The translations under genes were made by a program, and so were the position numbers. Below, piece after piece: positions 32,544 through 41,504 of a stretch of 44,408 bases of DNA (within the stretch, counting starts at the first letter, position 1; each line of letters starts with the position of its first letter). This DNA comes from a virus, in the IMG/VR virus record IMGVR_UViG_3300033991_000321, positions 1 to 44,408 of that record; one strand, given 5' to 3'. The notes under the pieces are model-generated. The model worked only from the letters and a program-made list of their open reading frames with translations, was not told the DNA's origin and searched no databases.

Positions 32544-33905
32544 TCACTGTGATTCAAGAAATCGCCTAGCCCGTTCAATCTCGCAAAAAGCATCAGCCGA
32601 AGCCTCTGTCCCACAAACTTCAGACTCAATCTTACTATCAGGATGCGCCTTATTCCAAGATCGGACCGCACTGCAGAGTTTCTGGATTGCACTTGTTTTG
32701 CCGCCTTCCGGCATAGTGGCAGACTGTTTCACTCGAGCCAAAGCGTTCACAAGATGGTCATGGTCAATCTCGCCCTCAGCATTCTTATAGGGCAAGTGCC
32801 TAAGACTTCGAGGAACCGTCTTACCCTGATCGTCTTTCTCGCCACCGTCTTCGATGTACGCAAAAGCCGAATCAGGCAAGTTATTGATGTACGCAGTATC
32901 CCAGACAGCATCCCCAGCCGCACCGCCCACAAATTTTTGAGCTACAAACTCTTCAATGCCTTTCATCTGAGCGTCGATAATGGTCAGGTCAGTCCGAGCC
33001 TTTTCTTGCTCTTTCTGCGTTAACGTTGTTTTGGGATATAGTTTGTCCATTATCCGGTCTCGCTGAGCGACCAGCTCCTGGATTTTCTCCTTAATCTCTT
33101 CAGCGGTCAAACCATTAGCGGCATCACCGCTCTTCTTGTGTTCATTGACCCATGCTTGGGCCTTTTCCATCGTCCAATCTTTGCCTTTATCGAAAAGATA
33201 CTTCTGAATATGCGTAGAACCATCCGGATCAGTTTTCAGCTTTCCAACAACAGCTTTGATGCCCTTGTCCACGTCAATGTCAATAGTTCGAAAACTATTC
33301 TCAACAAAGTCTCCAGCGTCATCAACTGGAAGATGGATGAAATTCTCAGTCTCTTCAGGGTCCAAAGCTGCTTTCCGGATCAACGAGTCAACAGCGATGC
33401 CACAGTACGGCGAACTGCAACGTCCAAGAGGCACGCCTGCAGCAACATGATCAGCAAGAATATTGCGTTGCACAAAATCATAATGCATCCCCTTCCAGAT
33501 TCCGGGAGTCGCATCGAAATCATACGTAAATCCTAGACTCACATCCTTACGTTTGCCAGTCTTAATTTCATCTAAGAATTTCGAATCGCATTTTTCCTTG
33601 AAAAACCGCAGATTAGCTCGGATTCCGTTGATTTCACTGCAGAATTGGGCATTCTCAACTTCTCCTTTGATAAGATCTCGGTTCAAAACGAGCATGGTAT
33701 CAGGATGCTTCTCAGTGACAAGCCAACGGCCTTTAACTGTCCAAGTGGCAGCTTTAAGTTCTTCAGCAGGTTTGAACGCTTTTCCTTCTGGATATGGGAA
33801 GACGCCTTCACGAGCGATGATTGCGGGAACTACGAGAAACTCGTTTGAGTCTTCAACGATCTTTGTTGCGTCTACTTCAGCCAGGTCTATTCCTATTTTC
33901 CTCAT
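32544..33905 (-). CDS. Prohead protease-like protein (DUF2213) with C-terminal extension
   Basis: From the ATG at 33905, with GGAGG ten bases upstream, the protein has 453 residues. The first 200 residues fit DUF2213-type prohead proteases (VVPAIIAREGVFPYPEGKAF, TEKHPDTM, DVSLGFTYDF). The C-terminal part contains a helical segment (STHIQKYLFDKGKDWTMEKA) and a domain with LPDSAFAYIEDGGEKDDQGK and SLRHLPYKNAEG that I have seen attached to phage head proteins. It overlaps the portal gene by 29 bases. It likely matures scaffold and capsid. Confidence 0.8.
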   Translation of the reverse strand: MRKIGIDLAEVDATKIVEDSNEFLVVPAIIAREGVFPYPEGKAFKPAEELKAATWTVKGRWLVTEKHPDTMLVLNRDLIKGEVENAQFCSEINGIRANLRFFKEKCDSKFLDEIKTGKRKDVSLGFTYDFDATPGIWKGMHYDFVQRNILADHVAAGVPLGRCSSPYCGIAVDSLIRKAALDPEETENFIHLPVDDAGDFVENSFRTIDIDVDKGIKAVVGKLKTDPDGSTHIQKYLFDKGKDWTMEKAQAWVNEHKKSGDAANGLTAEEIKEKIQELVAQRDRIMDKLYPKTTLTQKEQEKARTDLTIIDAQMKGIEEFVAQKFVGGAAGDAVWDTAYINNLPDSAFAYIEDGGEKDDQGKTVPRSLRHLPYKNAEGEIDHDHLVNALARVKQSATMPEGGKTSAIQKLCSAVRSWNKAHPDSKIESEVCGTEASADAFCEIERARRFLESQ

Positions 33906-35511
33906 TTTTGTTTTTCCTCCATAACTGAGAAAAGAGCCCTTCGCCATTCTGGAAAGGCTCATCAAAAAGAGTTCTGAAACTGCAGTTCTCATCTGTAGCG
34001 CACTGCAAAACATAGGCTTCAGCTATGTACTTGCGCAGAATATGCGGGTCAACGCCAAAATGGGACGCTAACTGTTGAATGGAACAGTTGCTCTTGTTAT
34101 AAACTCTGTAGACAGCGAAGATCTTGCGCAAGTACGATAATGAATCATGTGCTGATCTGCAGTTGTTAAAAATCTCAAGATTCTTCTTCTCAAGGAGCTC
34201 CTGATCCACCGTGAACTCCAAAGATTTTTGGGACTGTGAAAGCGGCTGTTGTTCAGCCCGTTTGATGCCTAGAACAACGTTTCCTGCCCCGTCTTCAAGC
34301 GGTTTCAAACCCTCTTCAGCACGGATCTCATCAACACGCATCCATCCAACCTTCTTCTCGCGAGCCTGAGCCAGATTCAACTCGACAAGAGCCTTATCCT
34401 TCTCAGAAACCTCAAAACCGCCAAGCCAAACAATCCTGTAATCCTTCACGTTCGTCTTGATCTGACCACAAGCAATCAAAGCGTCAATTAGAGCCCTTAT
34501 GCCAGGTTCATAGCGACTTTGGGCATCACTGATAAGTTTGAAATATTCGCGCTCGTTGACTTCTGAACCTGTGAGTTCACCGGCTTGGGCTCCTCGTAGA
34601 ATGGCCAACGGTATGCCTGAACCGGTGCTGATATTCTCCATGATCGGGAGGTAATACGGCTCAGGATCCAACGCCCTTCCGGCAAGACCCTTGAAATCAA
34701 GTTTCGTCTTGTCACTGTGCAAAAAGTAGGTCCGAGACTGGAGACTCTTGAATTGCTGACTCTGCTCAAGATCATCCAGCATCTTTTTGGTTGCGCCTTG
34801 AATCTCAACATCTGGAAAACCTGATCCATACCGAAATATAGTTTGACCGAGGCCCCAGCGAACATTGCGCAGCACCGTCAAATCATCATACACGGGCTCT
34901 AGGACAGAGATCCCTTTGTATGGATGCGTCAGCAGTCGCGTTGCGAAATGAATCACGCGTGAGAAATGCACTTTAGCCTGATTGATCCCAGTCCTGGCTA
35001 GGGTATAAAGAACCGGCAGGCCAAACCTTTCGCTTTCCTCTTTCTTGTCCTCATCACTGCTTTGGACGCTGAATTGCAGAGGTCCATAGGCTACGATGTC
35101 ACGGATCTCCTGCTGATTCTGAACCGGAGCCTCCAATGATTTCCCATGATCCGCATAACCCAAAACGATAATACTCCAGCCCAATAACCGTTCAAAAACC
35201 GCCATCTGAGTAAAAACGCTCTTAGCATTCAACTGTGCGAGAGCCGTTTGCACCTGCTTGTCAAAATTGGGATCTGGCTTCTGAGAGACTTCTTCAACCT
35301 TGAACCAGTTATCAAAAATATCGTGGGCAACCTGAAAGACGATCCGGTAGGCAACCGGTTCCCGTTGCACAGCAAAAAGCAGGTCCTGTTCGTTAATGGG
35401 CTCGCCGAAATCCGCTTGACTCGAAGCGCCAGCTCCTCGAATCCCGACCGTGTCGGTCGACGTATCACTTGCAAATCTGCGCTTAAGCCAACCGATTGGG
35501 TCAGGACTCAT
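33877..35511 (-). CDS. Portal protein with C-terminal helix-turn-helix extension
   Basis: A 544-residue protein. Residues 1-430 fit DUF1073-type portal proteins (INEQDLLFAVQREPVAYRIV, HFSRVIHFATRLL, GSGIPLAILRGAQAGELTGS, DAQSRYEPGIRALIDALI). The last about 100 residues are unusual: after a linker there is a predicted helix-turn-helix (CSIQQLASHFGVDPHILRKY, around 490). Portals normally end in a helical crown, so a DNA-binding end is notable. It is the first gene of the late operon and has no Shine-Dalgarno. Confidence 0.88.
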   Translation of the reverse strand: MSPDPIGWLKRRFASDTSTDTVGIRGAGASSQADFGEPINEQDLLFAVQREPVAYRIVFQVAHDIFDNWFKVEEVSQKPDPNFDKQVQTALAQLNAKSVFTQMAVFERLLGWSIIVLGYADHGKSLEAPVQNQQEIRDIVAYGPLQFSVQSSDEDKKEESERFGLPVLYTLARTGINQAKVHFSRVIHFATRLLTHPYKGISVLEPVYDDLTVLRNVRWGLGQTIFRYGSGFPDVEIQGATKKMLDDLEQSQQFKSLQSRTYFLHSDKTKLDFKGLAGRALDPEPYYLPIMENISTGSGIPLAILRGAQAGELTGSEVNEREYFKLISDAQSRYEPGIRALIDALIACGQIKTNVKDYRIVWLGGFEVSEKDKALVELNLAQAREKKVGWMRVDEIRAEEGLKPLEDGAGNVVLGIKRAEQQPLSQSQKSLEFTVDQELLEKKNLEIFNNCRSAHDSLSYLRKIFAVYRVYNKSNCSIQQLASHFGVDPHILRKYIAEAYVLQCATDENCSFRTLFDEPFQNGEGLFSQLWRKNKNEENRNRPG

Positions 35512-35632
35512 AACTATCTAAACAAAAATAATGATGCAACTCGAAAAAGAGCCTTATTGACAGCTTGAAACCATGGTTAGTAGGTGTTAATAACGTTTAA
35601 AAACAAATAGCGCCAAGAAATGACTGGTTACT
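35512..35632. promoter_or_regulatory. Divergent promoter between late operon and regulator
   Basis: The sequence CGTTTAAAAAC (35594-35604) reads as a TATA-like box in both directions. For the rightward gene it lies about 33 bp before the TTG, so that transcript would be nearly leaderless. For the portal gene it would leave a leader of roughly 60 bases. The whole late operon probably starts here. Confidence 0.5.
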
Positions 35633-35932
35633 TTGCGCATAACTCCGAGAATGCTGCAGATTTTGAAAATGAGGCTCCAGGGTGACACAGGTTATAAAAT
35701 CGCCCGAAAACTCAAGATAGACCCGCCAGAAGCCTATCGAACCTTGAAAACTGCCCACACACACTTTCTTGAGGTCAACCGGATGCTGCAAGAACTCAAA
35801 GAGCTGGGATGGCCTGAAAAGCTGAGAGAGGTGCGGAACATAAATCAGCTTCACAAAGGACGGAGAATTGCGCGCACACAAGTACCAGAAACTTCTAGTC
35901 GATCCGAAGAAATCCCAATCAAACTCGGCTAA
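35633..35932 (+). CDS. Helix-turn-helix regulator
   Basis: A 99-residue protein with a TTG start (an ATG at 35651 is the alternative). The N-terminal region (RMLQILKMRLQGDTGYKIAR, then KLKIDPPEAYRTLKTAH) fits a LuxR/sigma-type helix-turn-helix, and a charged helical tail follows. It is divergent from the portal gene and is a good candidate to control the late operon. Confidence 0.72.
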   Translation: MRITPRMLQILKMRLQGDTGYKIARKLKIDPPEAYRTLKTAHTHFLEVNRMLQELKELGWPEKLREVRNINQLHKGRRIARTQVPETSSRSEEIPIKLG

Positions 35933-35950
35933 CGGAGGTGAATCGGCAAA

Positions 35951-36400
35951 ATGAAGAAAGTATTCTTTGCAGTTATCTTAGCATGCCTCGTGACTGCGGC
36001 GCTTTCTGTCACGGCCATCGCGTTTGCGGTGGATCCGGGAGCAGAGCCAGAAATCCCCGACATCCCGTACGATTGGATATATGGCGTCTGGGCTGCAGCC
36101 AAGGCAGCGCCCATAGCGTGCATAATGGCGCTAGCCACGTGTCTAGTAGGCTACTTGTCAAAGACTTCGCCAGAAAACTTTAAACTTGAGAATTTCGCTT
36201 TCACGGCGATAATCAGCTTCGTCGTAGGGTTCCTCACAGTCTATGCAGGCTGGACCTATACACAAATTGAGCTCTGGTTGGCGAATGGATTTCTAACATG
36301 GTACATCTGGAAAATCGCCAAGATAATTGCAAAAAAGTTCGGCTGGCAAAAAGAACCAATTCCAGCAACCGGACCGGGACCTCCAACAAGCCAAGCCTAG
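35951..36400 (+). CDS. Small multi-pass membrane protein
   Basis: A 149-residue protein with an N-terminal signal-like segment (FFAVILACLVTAALSVTAIA), a short acidic/proline-rich outer loop, and about three further membrane helices (APIACIMALATCLVGYL, FTAIISFVVGFLTVYAG, WLANGFLTWYIWKIA). GGAGGTGA lies nine bases before the ATG. A holin-like or envelope role is possible. It is in one transcript with the regulator. Confidence 0.7.
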   Translation: MKKVFFAVILACLVTAALSVTAIAFAVDPGAEPEIPDIPYDWIYGVWAAAKAAPIACIMALATCLVGYLSKTSPENFKLENFAFTAIISFVVGFLTVYAGWTYTQIELWLANGFLTWYIWKIAKIIAKKFGWQKEPIPATGPGPPTSQA

Positions 36401-36426
36401 ACTGGTATTTTCCGAGATCAGATTCC

Positions 36427-36440
36427 TTTTTTGTTTCTTT
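36427..36440 (+). terminator. T-rich terminator candidate
   Basis: Six T residues followed by GTTTCTTTC lie 27 bases after the membrane-protein stop and before the convergent gene end. This fits archaeal T-run termination of the rightward transcript. Confidence 0.4.
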
Positions 36441-36461
36441 CATGTTTGGATTTAGATGATA

Positions 36462-37043
36462 CTAATGGATGTTTTCTTCAACCTCAAACCGTACTGTCGC
36501 ATTGAAAAGACACTCATACGTGGTGTTCTTCGGGACATCAAAATATGTAATCTTGAACTCTAGCGCGCCAGCTTGAAAAGCCACGACAGTCAGATTCTCC
36601 ATTGGATAAATATAGGCGACCAAGCCCACTAGACCTCTGTACCTATAGGATTGAGGGTATGTGGTATCTCTTACTGCATCTTTCAAAACCATGTTATTTG
36701 ATTTGAGACTGTCATGGTCGAGATAATCTGGAAATGCGTAGAAACGATTTGTTTCAAGGATAAATTTTCCAGATCGAGGTGCATTTATGAGGATCTCTAT
36801 GTTTGCTTCTGTTGTAAACTTGTTCTTATATACGAAAATGACACCATTGCAGAACCCGCTTACCTGAGGCTCAAAATCGTATAGTGCTCTTTGTAGGTCA
36901 TAGTTCTGACTCTGAATTACATAGGCAAAATACGCTATCAATAACGTAACCAAAATTTGAACTGCAAGAGCGATTATGTGAAGCTCATCATGTCTCCTTC
37001 TAATAGACTCCAAACCATTCTTAATACGTTTCAAAGCATACAT
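36462..37043 (-). CDS. Membrane-anchored protein with extracellular domain
   Basis: From the ATG at 37043 the protein has 193 residues. A basic cytoplasmic start (LKRIKNGLESIRRRHDELHI) leads to one membrane segment (ALAVQILVTLLIAYFAYVI). A beta-rich outer domain of about 140 residues with possible N-glycosylation sites (NLT, NTT, NAT) follows. I prefer this ATG because a clear TATA box lies about 35 bp upstream. The family is unknown; it could alter the host surface and block superinfection. Confidence 0.62.
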   Translation of the reverse strand: MYALKRIKNGLESIRRRHDELHIIALAVQILVTLLIAYFAYVIQSQNYDLQRALYDFEPQVSGFCNGVIFVYKNKFTTEANIEILINAPRSGKFILETNRFYAFPDYLDHDSLKSNNMVLKDAVRDTTYPQSYRYRGLVGLVAYIYPMENLTVVAFQAGALEFKITYFDVPKNTTYECLFNATVRFEVEENIH

Positions 37044-37072
37044 TTTGCTCAAAGAAAACTCATTGCAACTCT

Positions 37073-37084
37073 AAATATATATTT
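37073..37084 (-). promoter_or_regulatory. TATA box
   Basis: AAATATATATTT lies about 35 bp upstream of the ATG at 37043. A start site near 37050 would give a leader of only about seven bases. Confidence 0.55.
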
Positions 37085-37265
37085 TTGCCACGTCTCAGAA
37101 TTTCCGTTTCGGTGACTGCCAGAAACCTCCTCCCTATTTATCCGGGCAATAAAGGGAAGAGAAGGACTTAGGGCCAGAACTATCCTAGTCATGCACGTAG
37201 AAGCAACAACAGGCGTAATCTATTACTAAATGTCGGGCGACCTCAGACGGCAGAAGATCTTTGAA

Positions 37266-38216
37266 TTACCGCAATTTGAGTTGGCAACAATATTCGCATT
37301 CGCCTTCAAGTATTCCGCCAAGTTGAATAAGATTGATCGACTTCTTTAAGAACGCTTGGAAGAAATTCAAAGAATCCGAGATTCGACGCGCTTCTCCGGC
37401 TAATTGACTAGCTTCCCTGATCATTGTTGGATCATTCATTAGGTCAGTTACTGCCTGCTGTACAACGGTGTATTGAGTTTCATGGTTGGACTTCGCTACT
37501 GTTGTTCCAGCTGGCCATTGCAGCTCGTGAGGCTTTGACTTCGAAATCTTTGGGGGATTATCCTTCAAGTAGTAATCGGCTTGCACTTCTCCGACCAGAA
37601 CAGAATAGGCAATTTCCGCACATCTTAGAGAGTTGAACCATTCGTCTGGTTCTTTCCCTCTATAGAAATAAGTTGGCAGACGAACTCTTCGCTTGATTTT
37701 GTCATGGACCATCTTGAAAAAGTTCTCCGACTTCCTGCGATGATGCATGGATGCCGCTAAAAGCCATTGCCACTGTGCGGCCTCATCTTTATATCCTGTT
37801 TCGATGTGTGCCCAAAGAGCGTCCAAATTCACGTGAGATGGCTTGACAAGTATGGAGAATGAAGGTTTTCCATGCTCTATCGAGAGCTTGCCAGGTGTGA
37901 CAGTTGCTAGTTTTTCGATCCATTCGGACAAGACTGGCCCCAGCTTCTTGGAGTGCTCTCTAAGTCTGTCCCAAGTTTGGGCCTCTCGGAAAGCCTTAAG
38001 TTGACCTCGAGTCGCGATCCCTTGAAGCACAGTAAAAACTGCAAGCACAATTGTGAAAAGTGCCATAATCCATGTAGCCACAATCAAATGATCTCTCTCG
38101 CCTAGGGCAAGCAAAAGAGGCCAGATTTGCCACAAGAGATAGCTTGTCAATATTGCCAGAGCAATGATGCTGACCGCGGCGACAGACTTCACATACCTCA
38201 ATGCGTTATTCCTCAA
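37266..38216 (-). CDS. Membrane protein with large cytoplasmic domain
   Basis: A 316-residue protein with two N-terminal membrane segments (SIIALAILTSYLLWQIWPLL and ATWIMALFTIVLAVFTVL), then about 240 soluble, mostly helical residues including HHRRKSENFFKMVHDKIKR and, at the end, CEYCCQ. It starts with TTG. This topology is common in small membrane effector proteins, but I do not recognise the family. It lies beside the SIR2 gene on the opposite strand, in a region that looks like cargo. Confidence 0.6.
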   Translation of the reverse strand: MRNNALRYVKSVAAVSIIALAILTSYLLWQIWPLLLALGERDHLIVATWIMALFTIVLAVFTVLQGIATRGQLKAFREAQTWDRLREHSKKLGPVLSEWIEKLATVTPGKLSIEHGKPSFSILVKPSHVNLDALWAHIETGYKDEAAQWQWLLAASMHHRRKSENFFKMVHDKIKRRVRLPTYFYRGKEPDEWFNSLRCAEIAYSVLVGEVQADYYLKDNPPKISKSKPHELQWPAGTTVAKSNHETQYTVVQQAVTDLMNDPTMIREASQLAGEARRISDSLNFFQAFLKKSINLIQLGGILEGECEYCCQLKLR

Positions 38217-38300
38217 ATTCGCTTAGATTCTAATCATTGGTACAACAAATTTAACCATTTCTACATCGGTGGCTTGTATACGCTAACATCAAAGAATCTC

Positions 38301-38444
38301 CTAATGTTGAGAGGCTTGTCTCCAGACTTCATAGGCTAGACTTGTCAGAGCACAATGCCAACCATGCTTCTCTGCGATTCGCTCACCGATCTCCTTTTCA
38401 ACGCGCTTATCCATTCGTAGGATCCTGCGACTAGCTGGTATCTC
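38301..38444 (-). pseudogene. Remnant of a DNA-binding gene related to 39947-40453
   Basis: A 47-codon frame, open between a TAG at 38445 and a TAG at 38301, encodes ASRRILRMDKRVEKEIGERI followed by AEKHGWHCALT. This matches the C-terminal part of the gene at 39947-40453 (ITRRIIRMNKRLQNRIGQRA, ADKVGRNWALS) in the same orientation. The helix-turn-helix part is missing. The copies are diverged, so the event is not recent. The SIR2 gene lies between the two. Confidence 0.6.
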
Positions 38445-38585
38445 CTAATTTTGTACTGACTTGTTCGCGTAGCGGCATCTTTCGAGAGATCCGAGCTGGC
38501 AGCCTCTAGAACAGTTCCAGTGTCCCTAAATCGATCCTATAGAGCACGCCAAATGTTAAATCCAGATTCAACCCTAGTTATCGTT

Positions 38586-39887
38586 ATGATACTATTTGGT
38601 GCAGGCTCGTCTGTGCCCTTTGACATACCTGGAATGGAAGGATTTACGAAACAATTCTTGGATAGGTACAAAGACAAATACAGCTTTATCATAAACATTG
38701 GAGAGGCAATTGAAGAGAGTGAAGGAATAATAGGCTTCCCGCTATCTTTCGACCTAGAAACTTTACTTGCAGTCCTGAATGACCTTTCTGGAGAGAAGAA
38801 GAAGCCGATTTCCGTTCCTACCACATCACTTTTGTTGAAAGAGAAACTGAAACTCCATGAAGCGCGAGAGAAGTATGGAAAAGATGGTTCATCGGCACTG
38901 ATTGACCTTGAAGAGTTCATTTTTAATTCTTGTATGCAACCCATCAAAAACGGAAAGAAAGAAGGAAATTTCAAGCTCTTTGATCTCTTCTACGGTCCCC
39001 TATTGACGTTGCTGAACGGCGTAGGTCTCGAAAACATTCAAGCTCATATTCGCAACATTTACTCCACGAACTGGGACATCTGCTTCAAGACATGGCTCGA
39101 CTATCGCAACATTCCAATCGATGATGGCACAGGCATAGACAAGCAAAGTTATCCAATTCTTGATCTCTCGAAATTCGACCCCACAGGACTTGACCAAAGC
39201 CCAAGTGGAATCAGATACGTGCCTCTTCACGGTTCTCTCGATCTAGTCCAAGTGTCTCGACCCAAGGGATTAGGTGCCTACAAGGACATCCAGAAAGTGC
39301 CGGACCCTATCGGATATTTTGAAAATAAACCTTCCAATCTCAAGAACGTTTTTACGATATATCCGCTAGAGGCAATAGGATATGAAGAATCTGTTAAGAG
39401 TCCTTACTTGGACTTGTTAAACCATTTCAAAGCTGTGCTAAGGCGAGAAGATCGTGTTTTCATTATCGGATATTCCTTAAGAGATCCTACAATCGGTTCT
39501 ATTTTTGAAGAAGTAATTGCAGAGCGAATGAGAAACGGCCACATTAACTTAATGTCTAAAGACCTAGACTCAAGGAAATCGGAGGCTGTAAGTGGTAAGC
39601 ATAGTTTCAGGATAATCGTAGTAAATCCAAGTCCGGACAAACTTGTGGACAATCTGCAAAAGCAATCTCAATTGAATCTACTTCAGACTTTCATCCCTAT
39701 CAAAATAAGATTTCCCAGAGCAACAGATCCAGATTTCCGGGCAGGATACGCAAACGCATTGGGCAGACTGTTCAAAGACCTACAGAAGATCGGGTACCTC
39801 ACTTCAGGTAGTGGAGGTATTGTACTAGACGAGTTGCAATCCAAATATGGCATTACAAGAGATCAAATTGCAGCTGATTACGCTTAG
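38586..39887 (+). CDS. SIR2-like NAD-binding protein, probable defence effector
   Basis: From the ATG at 38586 the protein has 433 residues and begins directly with the Rossmann strand and loop MILFGAGSSVP. The SIR2 motifs are complete: GAGSS at 5-9, TNWD at 161-164, LHGS with H215, and IIGYSLRDP near 293-301. SIR2 domains cut or transfer ADP-ribose from NAD, and stand-alone versions of this size often act in anti-virus systems by depleting NAD. A TATA-like TTAAAT lies about 25 bp upstream, which fits a leaderless start; a GTG at 38520 would add 22 residues. No Argonaute, HerA or other usual partner is adjacent. It may protect the lysogen against other viruses. Confidence 0.83.
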   Translation: MILFGAGSSVPFDIPGMEGFTKQFLDRYKDKYSFIINIGEAIEESEGIIGFPLSFDLETLLAVLNDLSGEKKKPISVPTTSLLLKEKLKLHEAREKYGKDGSSALIDLEEFIFNSCMQPIKNGKKEGNFKLFDLFYGPLLTLLNGVGLENIQAHIRNIYSTNWDICFKTWLDYRNIPIDDGTGIDKQSYPILDLSKFDPTGLDQSPSGIRYVPLHGSLDLVQVSRPKGLGAYKDIQKVPDPIGYFENKPSNLKNVFTIYPLEAIGYEESVKSPYLDLLNHFKAVLRREDRVFIIGYSLRDPTIGSIFEEVIAERMRNGHINLMSKDLDSRKSEAVSGKHSFRIIVVNPSPDKLVDNLQKQSQLNLLQTFIPIKIRFPRATDPDFRAGYANALGRLFKDLQKIGYLTSGSGGIVLDELQSKYGITRDQIAADYA

Positions 39888-39946
39888 TTTTCCATGCCCA
39901 TCCCACCCCGTGCCACGCGATTCTCTCTTGATCTTCACTCCGAGAG

Positions 39947-40453
39947 TTACCATTCAACCTCATTTTCTGAGTCAACCTCAGCTTTCTTCACATTCCAGTT
40001 TCGAACCAGAAAATCACTGAGGGCCCAGTTTCTGCCAACCTTGTCTGCTGCCCGCTGGCCGATCCGATTTTGCAAACGCTTATTCATCCTAATAATCCGA
40101 CGTGTAATGTGATGATACTTCAGACCGTGCCGACTGAGGCGAGAATGGATTTCATTGGGCGATAATCCATATGGTCCTACCTCATGTAGAAGATCCAAAA
40201 TCGCCTGATCTCGAGTGTCAACGCAGGCCGTGTCAAGCAAATATTGAGAATTAAACTCCATAAGATGGCGAAGGCCAAAAGTCAACCCGGTGAGCATGCG
40301 CTTAATATCCCGGATGTCTTCAGCGTTTCGTCGGACAAGGATCCTGAGCCACTTGTACTTGCCATATTTCTGCTCAGGACTACGATGCTTCTTAACATGA
40401 GCCTTGACGTTTGCTGTCAAAACTTCAAGAACACCTCCAGCTGCAACATGCAT
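39947..40453 (-). CDS. Helix-turn-helix DNA-binding protein
   Basis: A 168-residue basic protein. The first half is charged and helical. The second half contains a helix-turn-helix-like segment (DQAILDLLHEVGPYGLSPNE, IHSRLSRHGLKYHHITRRI), then a basic helix and an acidic end. An internal TTG at 40420 lies 11 bases after GGAGGTG and may be the true start. A broken relative lies on the other side of the SIR2 gene. Confidence 0.68.
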   Translation of the reverse strand: MHVAAGGVLEVLTANVKAHVKKHRSPEQKYGKYKWLRILVRRNAEDIRDIKRMLTGLTFGLRHLMEFNSQYLLDTACVDTRDQAILDLLHEVGPYGLSPNEIHSRLSRHGLKYHHITRRIIRMNKRLQNRIGQRAADKVGRNWALSDFLVRNWNVKKAEVDSENEVEW

Positions 40454-40700
40454 GAACCCGGGAAACTACCACCAAGAACGTAGACCAAAAGTGCATAGAA
40501 ACATGCAGTCTTGCGAAAACCCCAAAAGAAGCTCCACTAAACAAAAGCGGCGAAACCCAGGCTCTTCCACGCAACATAGAAGAACCCTCTCTACAATACT
40601 TCACAACCAAAATTCCAGGTGTCCTGGAGAGCTCTTCTGATCGTCTCCCGGCGTAAACAAATGTTTTACTGTGTTGTTCTCGGTTCAAATCCATAGTCAT
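40425..40700 (-). CDS. Doubtful small protein
   Basis: A 91-residue frame between two DNA-binding genes, with a charged start (MTMDLNREQHSKTF) and a hydrophobic second half. It overlaps the preceding stop by 35 bases and the next gene by 29 bases. It fits the coupled pattern of the operon but has no family signature and no clear ribosome-binding site. The stretch may instead be a leader. Confidence 0.3.
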   Translation of the reverse strand: MTMDLNREQHSKTFVYAGRRSEELSRTPGILVVKYCREGSSMLRGRAWVSPLLFSGASFGVFARLHVSMHFWSTFLVVVSRVHACCSWRCS

Positions 40701-41208
40701 TCAACCTCTCGGAGAGAATGTAGAAGCGGGGAATAGTTCGCCGAGGATTACCGATTACTTTGCCTTTGCGCCTCAATCTGCAAACTATTCTTCTAAAAGC
40801 GTCATGTTTCAACTCTAAAAAGTCTCGATAACAAAATTCACGGCTGATTTCACGTGCCCTCTCAAGAACGTAAGCCTCAAAAAGAAGACTACTAAATGTT
40901 CTACGATACTCTGACTTGACACAATCCAGACTATACGGCTCGCGTCTCGGCCTTTGGACCTGATACTGAAAAACATTATTCTGTTGAATGTTAATGACTT
41001 GCTGGCCAGTCCGAACCTGAGCTCCGCCTTCAATGCCTCTCAAGAACGCGTCTGTCAAACTTAACGTCAAATGGCAAACGTCTAACCCGTTATCCTTTGC
41101 CCACTGAACAAACTGTTTCCATCTTTCAAATTCGGACAAGTTTGGAGCTCGAAAATTGCAGATCAGGTTTTTCGGTTGAGTACGTAAAACAGTCTGAGCC
41201 CCAACCAA
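40666..41208 (-). CDS. Winged-helix DNA-binding protein
   Basis: A 180-residue protein. The first 60 residues are an alpha/beta region (NLICNFRAPNLSEFERWKQF). The last 70 contain a winged-helix-like domain (CYRDFLELKHDAFRRIVCRL, then RRKGKVIGNPRRTIPRFYIL). It probably binds DNA in replication or regulation. It starts with TTG, and its end overlaps the doubtful gene downstream. Confidence 0.68.
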   Translation of the reverse strand: MVGAQTVLRTQPKNLICNFRAPNLSEFERWKQFVQWAKDNGLDVCHLTLSLTDAFLRGIEGGAQVRTGQQVINIQQNNVFQYQVQRPRREPYSLDCVKSEYRRTFSSLLFEAYVLERAREISREFCYRDFLELKHDAFRRIVCRLRRKGKVIGNPRRTIPRFYILSERLNDYGFEPRTTQ

Positions 41209-41222
41209 GAGAAATCACTCTT

Positions 41223-41504
41223 TCAGGTTGAGATAATCCGTATGCCCGAGAGGTCGCCAAACTCTTCGAAAGTCGCTAAGACAACAATGTGAATATGCCC
41301 TGTACCGCGATGAATCGGCAAAGGCGCCCAAACTTTAGATTTGAATCCTCTGCGACTGAGGTTCTCAATTTCCTTTGAAGCTTTTAACTCTCGTTCAGAA
41401 CCTTGGAAGCATGCCCAGAACCGCCAACGCTTGAAATCTCTCCCTTCGTCAAGATATTTTCGTATGCGGCCAACCTTCTTACTGAGAGCCAAAAACAAAG
41501 TCAC
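41223..41504 (-). CDS. Hypothetical protein
   Basis: A 93-residue basic protein. The GTG start overlaps the previous TGA in GTGA. A central stretch (FKRWRFWACFQGSERELKAS) and a beta-like end (GHIHIVVLATFEEF) are all that can be seen. The family is unknown. It lies directly after the OB-like gene and may work with it on DNA. Confidence 0.65.
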   Translation of the reverse strand: MTLFLALSKKVGRIRKYLDEGRDFKRWRFWACFQGSERELKASKEIENLSRRGFKSKVWAPLPIHRGTGHIHIVVLATFEEFGDLSGIRIIST

